Shown: positions 57,664 to 64,000 of the stretch, piece by piece
Numbering within the stretch: position 1 is the stretch's first letter
Layout of the letters: the number at the start of each line of letters is the position of its first letter
Assembly: GCF_014656195.1 (NCBI RefSeq)
Contig: NZ_BNBY01000020.1
Location: forward strand, 44,658-108,657
Direction: 5' to 3'
DNA from: Kitasatospora xanthocidica
GTDB lineage: Bacteria > Actinomycetota > Actinomycetes > Streptomycetales > Streptomycetaceae
Length of the DNA: 64,000 nt
Program-made: the position numbers and the translations under genes
Notes under the pieces: generated by a model
The model's input: only the letters and a program-made list of their open reading frames with translations
Databases searched by the model: none
Told to the model about the DNA's origin: nothing

Positions 57664-58473
57664 ATGGACACCGCTCAGGGGCTGGACGCCGACGGCTGCA
57701 TCGCACGGGAGGGCTCACCGGCCCTGGTGCAGGCCGCCTTCGCGCCGGTGGTCGAGGCCGCCCGGGCGCGGATCGCCGCCGCCTTCGGCCCCGAGCGGCT
57801 GCACAGCGCCTACCTCTACGGCAGCGTTCCGCGCGGCACCGCCGTCCCCGGCGTCTCCGACCTCGACCTGCTGCTCGCCCTGCACCGGGAGCCGACGGCG
57901 GCGGACCGGGCGGACGCCGACGCCGTCGAGGCCGCGCTCGACGGCGAGTTCGCCCAGGTCGACGGGGTCGGCGTGCTGCTGGCCGGTACCGGCACCCTGC
58001 TCAGTGAGCTCGAACGCCACGACCTGGGCTGGTTCGTGGCCTGTCTCTGCACCCCGCTCCTGGGCGAGGACCTCGCCGCCCGGCTCCCCCGCTACCGCCC
58101 CACCTCCCTGCCCGCCCGGGAGACCAACGGCGACCTGGCCCTGGCGCTCCCCGGCTGGCGCGAACGGCTGGCCACCGCCACCACCGACGCCGAACTCCGC
58201 GCGCTCACCCGGGCCGTCACCCGCCGGACCGTCCGCACCGGCTTCACCCTGGTGATGCCCCACTGGGGCGGCTGGACCAGCGACCTCACCGCCTCCGCCG
58301 AGGCCTTCGCCGCGCACTACCCCGAGCGCGCCGCCCAGATGCGCCTCGCCGCCGCCACCGCCCGTACCGCCGCCGTGGACCGGGCCGTCCTCGCCCTGCT
58401 CGTGGACGACCTGGGCCCCTGGCTCGCCGCGGAGTACGCCGCCGTCCACGGCGTGAAGGCGCCGCGCCCCTGA
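57664..58473 (+). CDS. Nucleotidyltransferase (aminoglycoside-adenylyltransferase-like)
   Basis: 269 residues. The polymerase-beta-type NT motif is YLYGSVPRGTAVPGVSDLDLLLAL (GSxxRG and DxD). The C-terminal half has helices like those of AadA/DUF4111 proteins (LARETNGDLALALPGW as a variant, TFVLVMPH-like GFTLVMPHWGG). It transfers a nucleotide to a hydroxyl or protein. Resistance function cannot be inferred; a MNT/HEPN-type toxin or AMPylator is possible. ATG 57664. It is convergent with the LCP gene. Confidence 0.75.
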   Translation: MDTAQGLDADGCIAREGSPALVQAAFAPVVEAARARIAAAFGPERLHSAYLYGSVPRGTAVPGVSDLDLLLALHREPTAADRADADAVEAALDGEFAQVDGVGVLLAGTGTLLSELERHDLGWFVACLCTPLLGEDLAARLPRYRPTSLPARETNGDLALALPGWRERLATATTDAELRALTRAVTRRTVRTGFTLVMPHWGGWTSDLTASAEAFAAHYPERAAQMRLAAATARTAAVDRAVLALLVDDLGPWLAAEYAAVHGVKAPRP

Positions 58474-58529
58474 CCGGAGGGAAGGCCGCTCGGCCCACAC
58501 CCACCACCGACGCCCAGGGGCGCCAACCC

Positions 58530-60236
58530 TCAGTCCACGCAGGGGATCCCGCCCGCCTTCACCGCGGGTCCCTGCATCGGCAGCCCCGCCGCGGGGTCGG
58601 CGGGGTCGCCGGATCCGGCGGTACCGGGGGGCGCGGCGGTGGGCGTCGGGGTGCGTCCGGCCGCCAGGGTGACCAGGATGTGGCCCGGTGCGACGGCGCC
58701 GGAGGACACGGCGGTGACGCCGTAGCGGCCGGCGAGCTGCTGGGCGTCGGCCTTCGCGCCGCTGCCGTAGGCCACGGTGGTGGTCCTGGTCCTGGCCGGG
58801 GCGTCGCCGATCCTGCCCGCCTGGTAGCCGAGTTCGGCCAGCGCCTTGGACTCGTTGGAGGCCGCGCCGGCGCCGGCGGCCGCGTTCACGTCGACCACCG
58901 CCTTCGCGGGCCCGCTCGGCGAGGCGGACGTGCCGGACGCGCCGGCGGCCCCGGACGCTGCGGCGGCAGCCGAGGGGGACGCCGGCCCGTCGCCCGCGGT
59001 GTCGCCCGGGGCCGCGGCCGGGGCGGCCGGCGCCGGCTCGTGGTTGAACAGCTGCCGGACGATCTTCTTGATCAGCTCCGGGTTGACGGTGTTGACCTCC
59101 TGCCCGCCGACCGTCTTGAAGCCCGAGATCGGCAGGGTGTTGAACTCGACGTTGCCGCCCGTCAGGTTGGGCGCCTGCTGGGCGAAGTCGAGGATGTTCC
59201 ACTCGTTGTCGATGACGACGTCCTTCTTCACCACCCCGAACAGCTTCTGCATCTGCCCGAAGTCGTTCAGGATGCCCTGCTGCTTGAGCTTGTACTCGAC
59301 GGAGGAGATGAACGCCTGCTGCCGGTGGGTGCGGTCGAGGTCGCCGTTGGTGAGGTGGTGGCGCTGGCGGACGAAGGACAGCGCCTGGGCCGCGTTGAGG
59401 GAGCTGATCCCGGCCGGGAGCTTGAGGCCGGTGCCGCCGCCCTCGTGGGTGGCGGTCCGGGCGACGATCGGGTCGTCCACGGGGTGGTTGAGGCAGACCT
59501 GGATCGGCTCGACCGCCTTGGCGATGTCGTAGAAGCCGATCAGGTTGACCTCCGCGAAGTGGTCGATCGGGACGTCCAGGAAGCTCTGCACGGTCTGGAT
59601 GGTGGCCGAGCGGCCGGCCTCCCGGCTCTGCCGCTCCAGCTCCGCCTTGGAAAGCCCCTTGCCGGCCAGCTTCTGCTCGGAGGCCTCCTTGGCGATGCCG
59701 TACGCCTCCTTGATCTTGTGCATCTTGCCGTCGGCGCCGACGGTCTGCACGTAGTCGTCGCGCGGGACGGACAGCGCGGTGACCTTGCCCCCGTTGGCCG
59801 GGATGTGCAGCACGATCAGGGCGTTGGTGTTGTAGCCGCCGATCTCGCTGGAGCCGGCGTGCAGTTCGTCCTCCACGAACTGCTTGGGCAGGTCGTTGCC
59901 GTCCATGTCCTTGCGGCTGTCGAGGCCGATCAGCAGCAGGTTGACGGACTTGTCGAGGTGCGGCGGGGCGTTCTTCTTGGCCTCGCTCAGGGCGGTGGAC
60001 TTGATCATGCCGTCGTCCAGGCTGCGGTACTCGTACCAGGTGAAGCCGCTGGCGCCGAGCACGGCGACGGACACGGTGCAGGCCAGGGTCCGCCCGGCCA
60101 GGGTCAGCGGCGCGGGGCCGCGGCGCGGGTCACGTCCGCGCGGGTCACGCCCGGGCGCGTCTCCCGTGCGGCCCGTCGAGCGGCCCGTCGTGCGGCCGCC
60201 ACCGCTGCCGCCGCGGCTCCGGTTGCGCTCAGGCAC
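58530..60236 (-). CDS. LytR-CpsA-Psr family cell-wall polymer ligase
   Basis: About 568 residues. A cytoplasmic Arg/Gly-rich N-terminus precedes one membrane helix (TLACTVSVAVLGASGFTWY). The LCP domain has NLLLIGLDSRKDMDG, ALIVLHIPANGGKVTALSVPRDDYV, the R-x-RHHLTNGDLDRTHRQQ block and VEFNTLPI. An Ala/Ser-rich linker leads to a LytR_C domain (AKALAELGYQAGRIGDAP). LCP enzymes attach teichoic acids or arabinogalactan-like polymers to peptidoglycan. GTG 60236 is chosen because AAGGAG lies 6 bp upstream. It overlaps the stop of the membrane gene upstream by 8 bp. Confidence 0.93.
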   Translation of the reverse strand: MPERNRSRGGSGGGRTTGRSTGRTGDAPGRDPRGRDPRRGPAPLTLAGRTLACTVSVAVLGASGFTWYEYRSLDDGMIKSTALSEAKKNAPPHLDKSVNLLLIGLDSRKDMDGNDLPKQFVEDELHAGSSEIGGYNTNALIVLHIPANGGKVTALSVPRDDYVQTVGADGKMHKIKEAYGIAKEASEQKLAGKGLSKAELERQSREAGRSATIQTVQSFLDVPIDHFAEVNLIGFYDIAKAVEPIQVCLNHPVDDPIVARTATHEGGGTGLKLPAGISSLNAAQALSFVRQRHHLTNGDLDRTHRQQAFISSVEYKLKQQGILNDFGQMQKLFGVVKKDVVIDNEWNILDFAQQAPNLTGGNVEFNTLPISGFKTVGGQEVNTVNPELIKKIVRQLFNHEPAPAAPAAAPGDTAGDGPASPSAAAAASGAAGASGTSASPSGPAKAVVDVNAAAGAGAASNESKALAELGYQAGRIGDAPARTRTTTVAYGSGAKADAQQLAGRYGVTAVSSGAVAPGHILVTLAAGRTPTPTAAPPGTAGSGDPADPAAGLPMQGPAVKAGGIPCVD

Positions 60237-60843
60237 GACGGCTCCTTCCGGTCGGGTCACCCGCGCCGGTCGGGTCACCCGCGCCGCCGGTTCGTCGGCG
60301 GTCGGCCACCACCCGGGCGACGACCACCAGCAGCGCCACGCCCGCCGCCGCCGCCATCACCGGGAACGCCCCGACCACCCAGCGCAGCGCGCCGGTGTCG
60401 AGGTTCCGGCCCCGGTACTTGTCGGCGTGCGCCGCGTACTCCACGCCCGACGCCGCGAGCAGCACCACGACCGGAGCCGCCGTCACCACCCACCACCGGC
60501 CGGGCCGGCTGCACACCGCCGCCGCGGCGCCCGTCCCGAGCACCGCGCCCACCGCGAAGAGGACGCCGACGCCGGGCCCGCCGAACTCGTCGGCGACGCC
60601 GCCCAGGACGGGCAGCCCGACCGCCGAGAGGACCGCGACCGCTCCGCCCCGCCGGCGGGCCTGCTGCCGCCTGCGCGCCACACCGGCCCGCTGCGCCCGG
60701 GCCGACCGCTCCGCACCGGTGTCCACGGCTTCGGCCGGGGCCCCCGCGCCCGCGTCCACGCGGGACCGCTGGGCGGGGAGGGCGCGGTCCTCGGTGCGGG
60801 TTCCCGCGTCCTGGTACGGCGTTCTCGCCCGCTGGCCGGCCAT
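60229..60843 (-). CDS. Small polytopic membrane protein (DUF6542-like)
   Basis: About 204 residues. A basic, disordered N-terminus (about 65 residues) is followed by four membrane helices (AVAVLSAVGLPVLGGV, GVLFAVGAVLGTGAAAAVC, VVTAAPVVVLLAASGV, ALRWVVGAFPVMAAAAGVALLVVV) and a Gly/Arg tail with a doubled GAGDPTG. It resembles DUF6542-type membrane proteins of Streptomyces. Its stop overlaps the LCP start, so they are co-translated and may work together in wall assembly. ATG 60843. Confidence 0.68.
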   Translation of the reverse strand: MAGQRARTPYQDAGTRTEDRALPAQRSRVDAGAGAPAEAVDTGAERSARAQRAGVARRRQQARRRGGAVAVLSAVGLPVLGGVADEFGGPGVGVLFAVGAVLGTGAAAAVCSRPGRWWVVTAAPVVVLLAASGVEYAAHADKYRGRNLDTGALRWVVGAFPVMAAAAGVALLVVVARVVADRRRTGGAGDPTGAGDPTGRSRRA

Positions 60844-61101
60844 GCGCACTTCCCTCGATCGTCGCGGCCGCGACGGCGCTTTCGCACCGCCGCGGATGCC
60901 GGGACGCCCTCGGTCCCGGCGGCGGTCCCGACCTCTACATTTCTGTAGAAGACGGGTTGGAGCATACAAACCACTGTGGACGAAGTCACCCGCCGTCGAC
61001 CGGCGGCAGACGAACCGTCCACCGGGCCGTCGTTAGGATGGTCATGATCCCCGCCACGTCGGCACACCATCAGGAACGCATCAGAGGAGCAGAGCGTCAC
61101 C

Positions 61102-61308
61102 ATGTTTGAGAGTCTGAAGAACCTCGCGGACAAGGCCACCGACCTCGCCCGCGAGCACGGCGACGTGATCGGGCAGGGCCTGGACAAGGTCGGCGACGCG
61201 ATCGACGACCGTACGGACGGCAAGTACAGCGGGCAGATCGACACCGGCGTCGAGAAGGCGAAGGACTTCCTGCGCAACCTCGACGGCGACCGGAAGCCCG
61301 CCGAGTAA
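61102..61308 (+). CDS. Small antitoxin-like protein (Rv0909/MT0933 family)
   Basis: 68 residues. ESLKNLADKATDLAREHGDVIGQGLDKVGDAIDDRTDGKYSGQID matches the MT0933_antitox family. Amphipathic, helical, rich in Asp and Lys. No toxin gene is adjacent, and in actinomycetes most members occur without one, so the antitoxin label is doubtful. A GAGGAG site about 8 bp upstream supports the start. Confidence 0.85.
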   Translation: MFESLKNLADKATDLAREHGDVIGQGLDKVGDAIDDRTDGKYSGQIDTGVEKAKDFLRNLDGDRKPAE

Positions 61309-61380
61309 CCTGCCGCCGGACACGACCGACCGTACGGCGGTCGAACGAGCGCACGGGCGAACGGGGAGGGACCGGCAGCG

Positions 61381-62079
61381 GTGAGCGAGGAACAGAAGGC
61401 ATCCGGCTGGGGCCGCTGGGTGGTGATCGGCGTCGTGGTCGTGGCCGGACTCGGCCTCGTCCGCGGCAACGGCCACGACGGCGCGAGCTCCGCCGACCCC
61501 GCGCCGTCCGCTGCCGCGTCGGCGCCCTCCTCCGGCGCAGCCCCCTCGGCCGGTGCCTCGGCCGGTGCCTCCGCCGCGCCCTCGAAGCCCTCCGGCGGCT
61601 ACGACCCGGCCGACTACGCCGCGCCGGTCCGCCGGTTCGCCGCCGAGGCCGGCGTCAACCCGCAGCTGCTGATGGCGATCCTCTACAACGAGTCGTACAA
61701 GCCGCACGACCCCGAGCTCGAGAAGGCCTGGCAACGCAGCAAGCCGGACGCCTCGTTCGGCATCGCCAACATGCACCGGGCCGCGTTCGACGACACCAAG
61801 CCCGGCCGTCCCTTCTCCTCCCGCCAGTGGGAGGAGCTCCCGGACGACCGCGACCTGGCCGTCCAGGCCGCCGCCTGGCACCTGCACGACCTCGCCGCAC
61901 AGCTCCCGGCCAAGGTGGGCGTGCCGCTGAGCCGTGACGAACTCGTGGCCCTGGGCTACAACGCGGGCGCGGGCAACATGCTGGCCTTCGCCCGGGGCGT
62001 CAAGATCGGCTCGCAGGCGCAGTCCTACCTGGACCGCCTGCGCGACAACTGGACGAAGTCCGGCGAAGCCGTGAAGTGA
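61381..62079 (+). CDS. Lysozyme-like (SLT-type) secreted protein
   Basis: 232 residues. One N-terminal helix (WVVIGVVVVAGLGLV) anchors or exports it, and an Ala/Ser/Pro linker follows. The C-terminal domain has the transglycosylase-like catalytic Glu in LLMAILYNESYKPH, then SFGIANMHRAAF and LVALGYNAGAGNMLAFARG. It probably cleaves peptidoglycan glycan strands outside the membrane. GTG start. It is separated by 72 bp from the antitoxin-like gene and could share its transcript. Confidence 0.85.
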   Translation: MSEEQKASGWGRWVVIGVVVVAGLGLVRGNGHDGASSADPAPSAAASAPSSGAAPSAGASAGASAAPSKPSGGYDPADYAAPVRRFAAEAGVNPQLLMAILYNESYKPHDPELEKAWQRSKPDASFGIANMHRAAFDDTKPGRPFSSRQWEELPDDRDLAVQAAAWHLHDLAAQLPAKVGVPLSRDELVALGYNAGAGNMLAFARGVKIGSQAQSYLDRLRDNWTKSGEAVK

Positions 62080-62085
62080 CGCCGC

Positions 62086-62132
62086 CCGCCCGGCCGTCCG
62101 GGCCCGACCGTCGGGCCGGGACGGCCGGGCGG
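62086..62132. terminator. Near-perfect 47-bp palindromic terminator
   Basis: The bases 62086-62132 fold on a central C (62109) with all but one pair matched (22 of 23), giving a very long GC stem. It lies just after the lytic gene stop and before the convergent epimerase gene, and should stop transcription from both sides. Confidence 0.8.
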
Positions 62133-62163
62133 CCGGACGGCCGGGCGCTGAGGTGCCTGCCGG

Positions 62164-63177
62164 TCAGACCCCGAGCCGGGCGGCCCACTTGGCGCGCCAG
62201 GCGAGCGCGTCGGCGACCCCCTCGGCGATGCCGCGCCGCGGCTGCCAGCCGAGCAGCTCCCGGGCGGTGTCGACGGCGGCGTAGCAGCCGATCACGTCGC
62301 CGGGGCGCGGGCCCGCCTCCCGCACGTCGAGCTCGGCGCCGACGGCCTGTTCGAAGGCGGTGACCAGCTCGCGGACGGTCGTGCCGTCCCCCGTCCCGAC
62401 GTTGATCACCCGGTAGCGGTCCGCCGCGTCCGGGGCGACCACCTCGTCGAAGCGGAGCAGCGCCGCGACGTGCGCCTCGGCGAGGTCCTGGACGTGCACG
62501 TAGTCACGGATGCCGGAGCCGTCCCGGGTCGCCCATTCGACACCGGTCACGGTGAACGGGGCGCCGGTGGAGTGCGCCTCGATCAGCTTGCCGAGGGCGT
62601 GGCTGGGGTTGAGGTCCTGCAGACCGGTGCGCAGCCGCGGGTCGGCGCCGATCGGGTTGAAGTAGCGCAGGGTGATGACCCGCTGGTGCTCGGCCCCCTC
62701 GCCCCGGGTCCAGTCCTGGAGCACCTGCTCCATCATCTGCTTGGTGCGCGCGTACGGGCTGTTGGCGTCGACCGGGCTGCTCTCGTCCACCCGGGCGTCG
62801 GGGGTGGGGGCGTAGATCGAGGCGGAGCTGCTGAAGACCACGCGGGTGCAGCCGAGGCGCTGGAGGGAGTCCAGCAGGTCGATGGTCTTGGCGACGTTCT
62901 CCCGGTAGTAGTACAGCGGCTTGGCCACCGACTCCGGGACGACGATCTTCGCGGCGCAGTGCACGGCGGCCTCGATGTCCGGGTGCTCGGCGAAGATCCG
63001 GTCGAGCAGGGCGGCGTCGGCGACGTCCCCCCGGTAGAAGATCCGGTCCTCGACGAATTCGGCCCGGCCCTTGGAGAGGTCGTCCAGCACCACCGGGGTG
63101 ATCCCCCGGTCGAGCAGGGCGGACGCCACCGTGCTGCCGATGAACCCCGCGCCGCCGGTGATCAGGACCTTCTTCAT
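62164..63177 (-). CDS. galE: UDP-glucose 4-epimerase
   Basis: About 337 residues. NAD motif TGGAGFIGS, catalytic SSSASIYAP and SPYARTKQMME (Tyr-x3-Lys), LRYFNPIGADP, and GSGIRDYVHVQDLAEAHVAAL. This matches GalE, which interconverts UDP-glucose and UDP-galactose and supplies galactose for envelope polymers. ATG 63177 is chosen over an upstream frame because the Rossmann strand follows at once. It stands alone, not in a gal operon. Confidence 0.9.
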   Translation of the reverse strand: MKKVLITGGAGFIGSTVASALLDRGITPVVLDDLSKGRAEFVEDRIFYRGDVADAALLDRIFAEHPDIEAAVHCAAKIVVPESVAKPLYYYRENVAKTIDLLDSLQRLGCTRVVFSSSASIYAPTPDARVDESSPVDANSPYARTKQMMEQVLQDWTRGEGAEHQRVITLRYFNPIGADPRLRTGLQDLNPSHALGKLIEAHSTGAPFTVTGVEWATRDGSGIRDYVHVQDLAEAHVAALLRFDEVVAPDAADRYRVINVGTGDGTTVRELVTAFEQAVGAELDVREAGPRPGDVIGCYAAVDTARELLGWQPRRGIAEGVADALAWRAKWAARLGV

Positions 63178-63307
63178 CCGCGGTTGCTCCCTTGCGATCG
63201 GCCGGGTGCCCGGTGGCGCCCGGTGACCGGGAAGGACGTCCGTTCGTGCCCGGGCGGTTCCCCGGCGCGGCCGCCCCACCGGTCGGGACGGCCCCCGGAC
63301 CGGCGGC

Positions 63308-63955
63308 TCAGGCCCGGCGGCGCCGGCGGAGCCAGAGTCCGGTGCCGACCAGGACCACGGCCGCGGCGGCGGTGCCGACCGCGGCCCAGGTGGTGGAGTC
63401 GGAGGTGGTCTCCGCGGCGGTCGCGGTGGCGGAGGCGGACCCGGCGGGAGCGGGCTCGGGCACCGGCCCGACGGTGGGCACCGGGGCTGGCCCGGCGGTC
63501 ACCCCGGCCGACGGCGACCCGGCTGACGGCACCCCGGCCGACGGCGAGGCGGCCGCCGTGCCCGCGGGCACCGGGTCGTTGATGACGGCGTCCGCCACGT
63601 CGAGCTCGCGCTGGGCGTGGCCGAGCGAGGGGAAGGCGCAGTCCACGGTCACCTGCCAGTGCCCGGCGGGCAGGATCTCCCTGGTGGTGTACGTCCCCGG
63701 GCGGCCCGGGACGCCGACCAGCCGCCAGGGGCCCACCGCCCGGCCGTCCGCGGCGGTGGCGGAGAGCGTGCCGGCGAAGTCCTCGGTCACCGGGTCGTGG
63801 TCGTTCTCCCAGGTGGCGAAGGTGCTGACGTGGCCGTTCTGCTGACCGGTGACATCCAGGTGGACGCTGTCGCCGTGGGCGCCGGCCGGTGCGGCGGCGG
63901 GCAGGACGGCCGCCACCGCGAGGGCGCAGGCGGCGAGGAGCTGGCGGGTTCGCAT
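63308..63955 (-). CDS. CopC-like secreted protein with C-terminal anchor
   Basis: About 215 residues. A signal peptide (LLAACALAVAAVLPAAAPAGA) probably ends so that the mature chain begins HGDSVHLDV. A beta-sandwich-like domain follows (TFATWENDHDPVTEDFAGTLSATAADGR, GTYTTREILPAGHWQVTVDC). A Pro/Ala/Ser linker leads to a C-terminal helix (AAVGTAAAAVVLVGTGLWL) with a basic stop. The layout matches CopC/YcnI-type proteins, which bind copper with the N-terminal His. ATG 63955 has GAGGA 9 bp upstream; ATG 63964 would be too close to it. Confidence 0.6.
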   Translation of the reverse strand: MRTRQLLAACALAVAAVLPAAAPAGAHGDSVHLDVTGQQNGHVSTFATWENDHDPVTEDFAGTLSATAADGRAVGPWRLVGVPGRPGTYTTREILPAGHWQVTVDCAFPSLGHAQRELDVADAVINDPVPAGTAAASPSAGVPSAGSPSAGVTAGPAPVPTVGPVPEPAPAGSASATATAAETTSDSTTWAAVGTAAAAVVLVGTGLWLRRRRRA

Positions 63956-64000
63956 GACGGGCATTCCTCGTGGCGGTGTGGGGGGCGGGTGCGGGAAGCG

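Noticed and set aside
61102..61308. Toxin-antitoxin system
   Set aside because: Only an antitoxin-family protein is present; the neighbours are a lytic-type protein and a membrane gene, with no toxin candidate.

Overview
The window is about 64 kb of very GC-rich DNA with GTG/TTG starts, Shine-Dalgarno sites of the GGAGG type and many GTGA/ATGA stop-start overlaps. An SsgA-like protein, a DUF574-type methyltransferase, a streptophobe-type membrane protein, an FHA/ABC/Ser-Thr kinase module and a DUF6777-type protein all point to Streptomycetaceae (Streptomyces or Kitasatospora). I saw no tRNA, rRNA, CRISPR array or replication origin.

Layout. (1) 1-6.4 kb: a Nudix hydrolase, an unknown protein, then a segment bounded on the left by a complete IS5-like element and on the right by an inverted 3' remnant of the same element. 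Between them lie a HAD phosphatase, an SsgA-like protein, a truncated acyl-CoA ligase and a PucR-type regulator. (2) 6.5-11.5 kb: a NarL-type two-component system and an MMPL/RND exporter, with 13-bp direct repeats and a 20-bp palindrome in the adjoining promoter regions. (3) 11.5-18 kb: a probable cell-envelope glycolipid or surface-sugar locus (DegT aminotransferase, NAD epimerase, MGDG-synthase-like glycosyltransferase, lipoprotein, polysaccharide deacetylase, SDR, EamA-type transporter). (4) 18.4-21.9 kb: a class A beta-lactamase, a DUF574 methyltransferase, and a sigma-70-like factor with a co-translated partner.

(5) 22-48.4 kb is a biosynthetic gene cluster and the most interesting part. 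It carries a full 4-hydroxyphenylglycine (Hpg) route: 4-hydroxymandelate synthase (HmaS-like), hydroxymandelate oxidase (Hmo-like) and an HpgT-like aminotransferase. No modular NRPS is present. The Hpg genes sit instead among discrete parts: a free condensation-domain protein, a BAHD-type acyltransferase, three acyl carrier proteins plus one carrier-like protein without the Ser, an Sfp-type PPTase, a KAS III with an altered triad, two FabF-type ketosynthases (one with His replaced by Asn), two half-length ketosynthase-like proteins, two AMP-forming ligases, a pyruvate-dehydrogenase-type E1 alpha/beta pair without E2/E3, a PhyH-type Fe/2OG oxygenase, a DUF3050 heme-oxygenase-fold diiron-type protein, a glycosyltransferase, a methyltransferase, a hydrolase and a DrrAB-like exporter. 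No ketoreductase, dehydratase or pathway-specific regulator is encoded. Instead, DasR-like operator sequences (TGGTCTAGACCA-like) sit in four of its intergenic regions, and the PPTase gene has a TTA codon, which suggests global/developmental control. My reading is a glycosylated, exported 4-hydroxyphenylglycine- or 4-hydroxybenzoyl-derived acyl conjugate made on free carrier proteins. I do not recognise a characterised pathway with this gene set.

(6) 48.7-57.5 kb looks like conserved chromosome again: an FHA-ABC exporter, a small partner, a Ser/Thr kinase, membrane proteins and a surface protein with 20 perfect TTSGS repeats. (7) 57.6-64 kb: a nucleotidyltransferase, an LCP-family cell-wall ligase with a membrane partner, a small antitoxin-like protein, a lytic-transglycosylase-like protein, a UDP-glucose 4-epimerase and a CopC-like secreted protein with a C-terminal membrane anchor.
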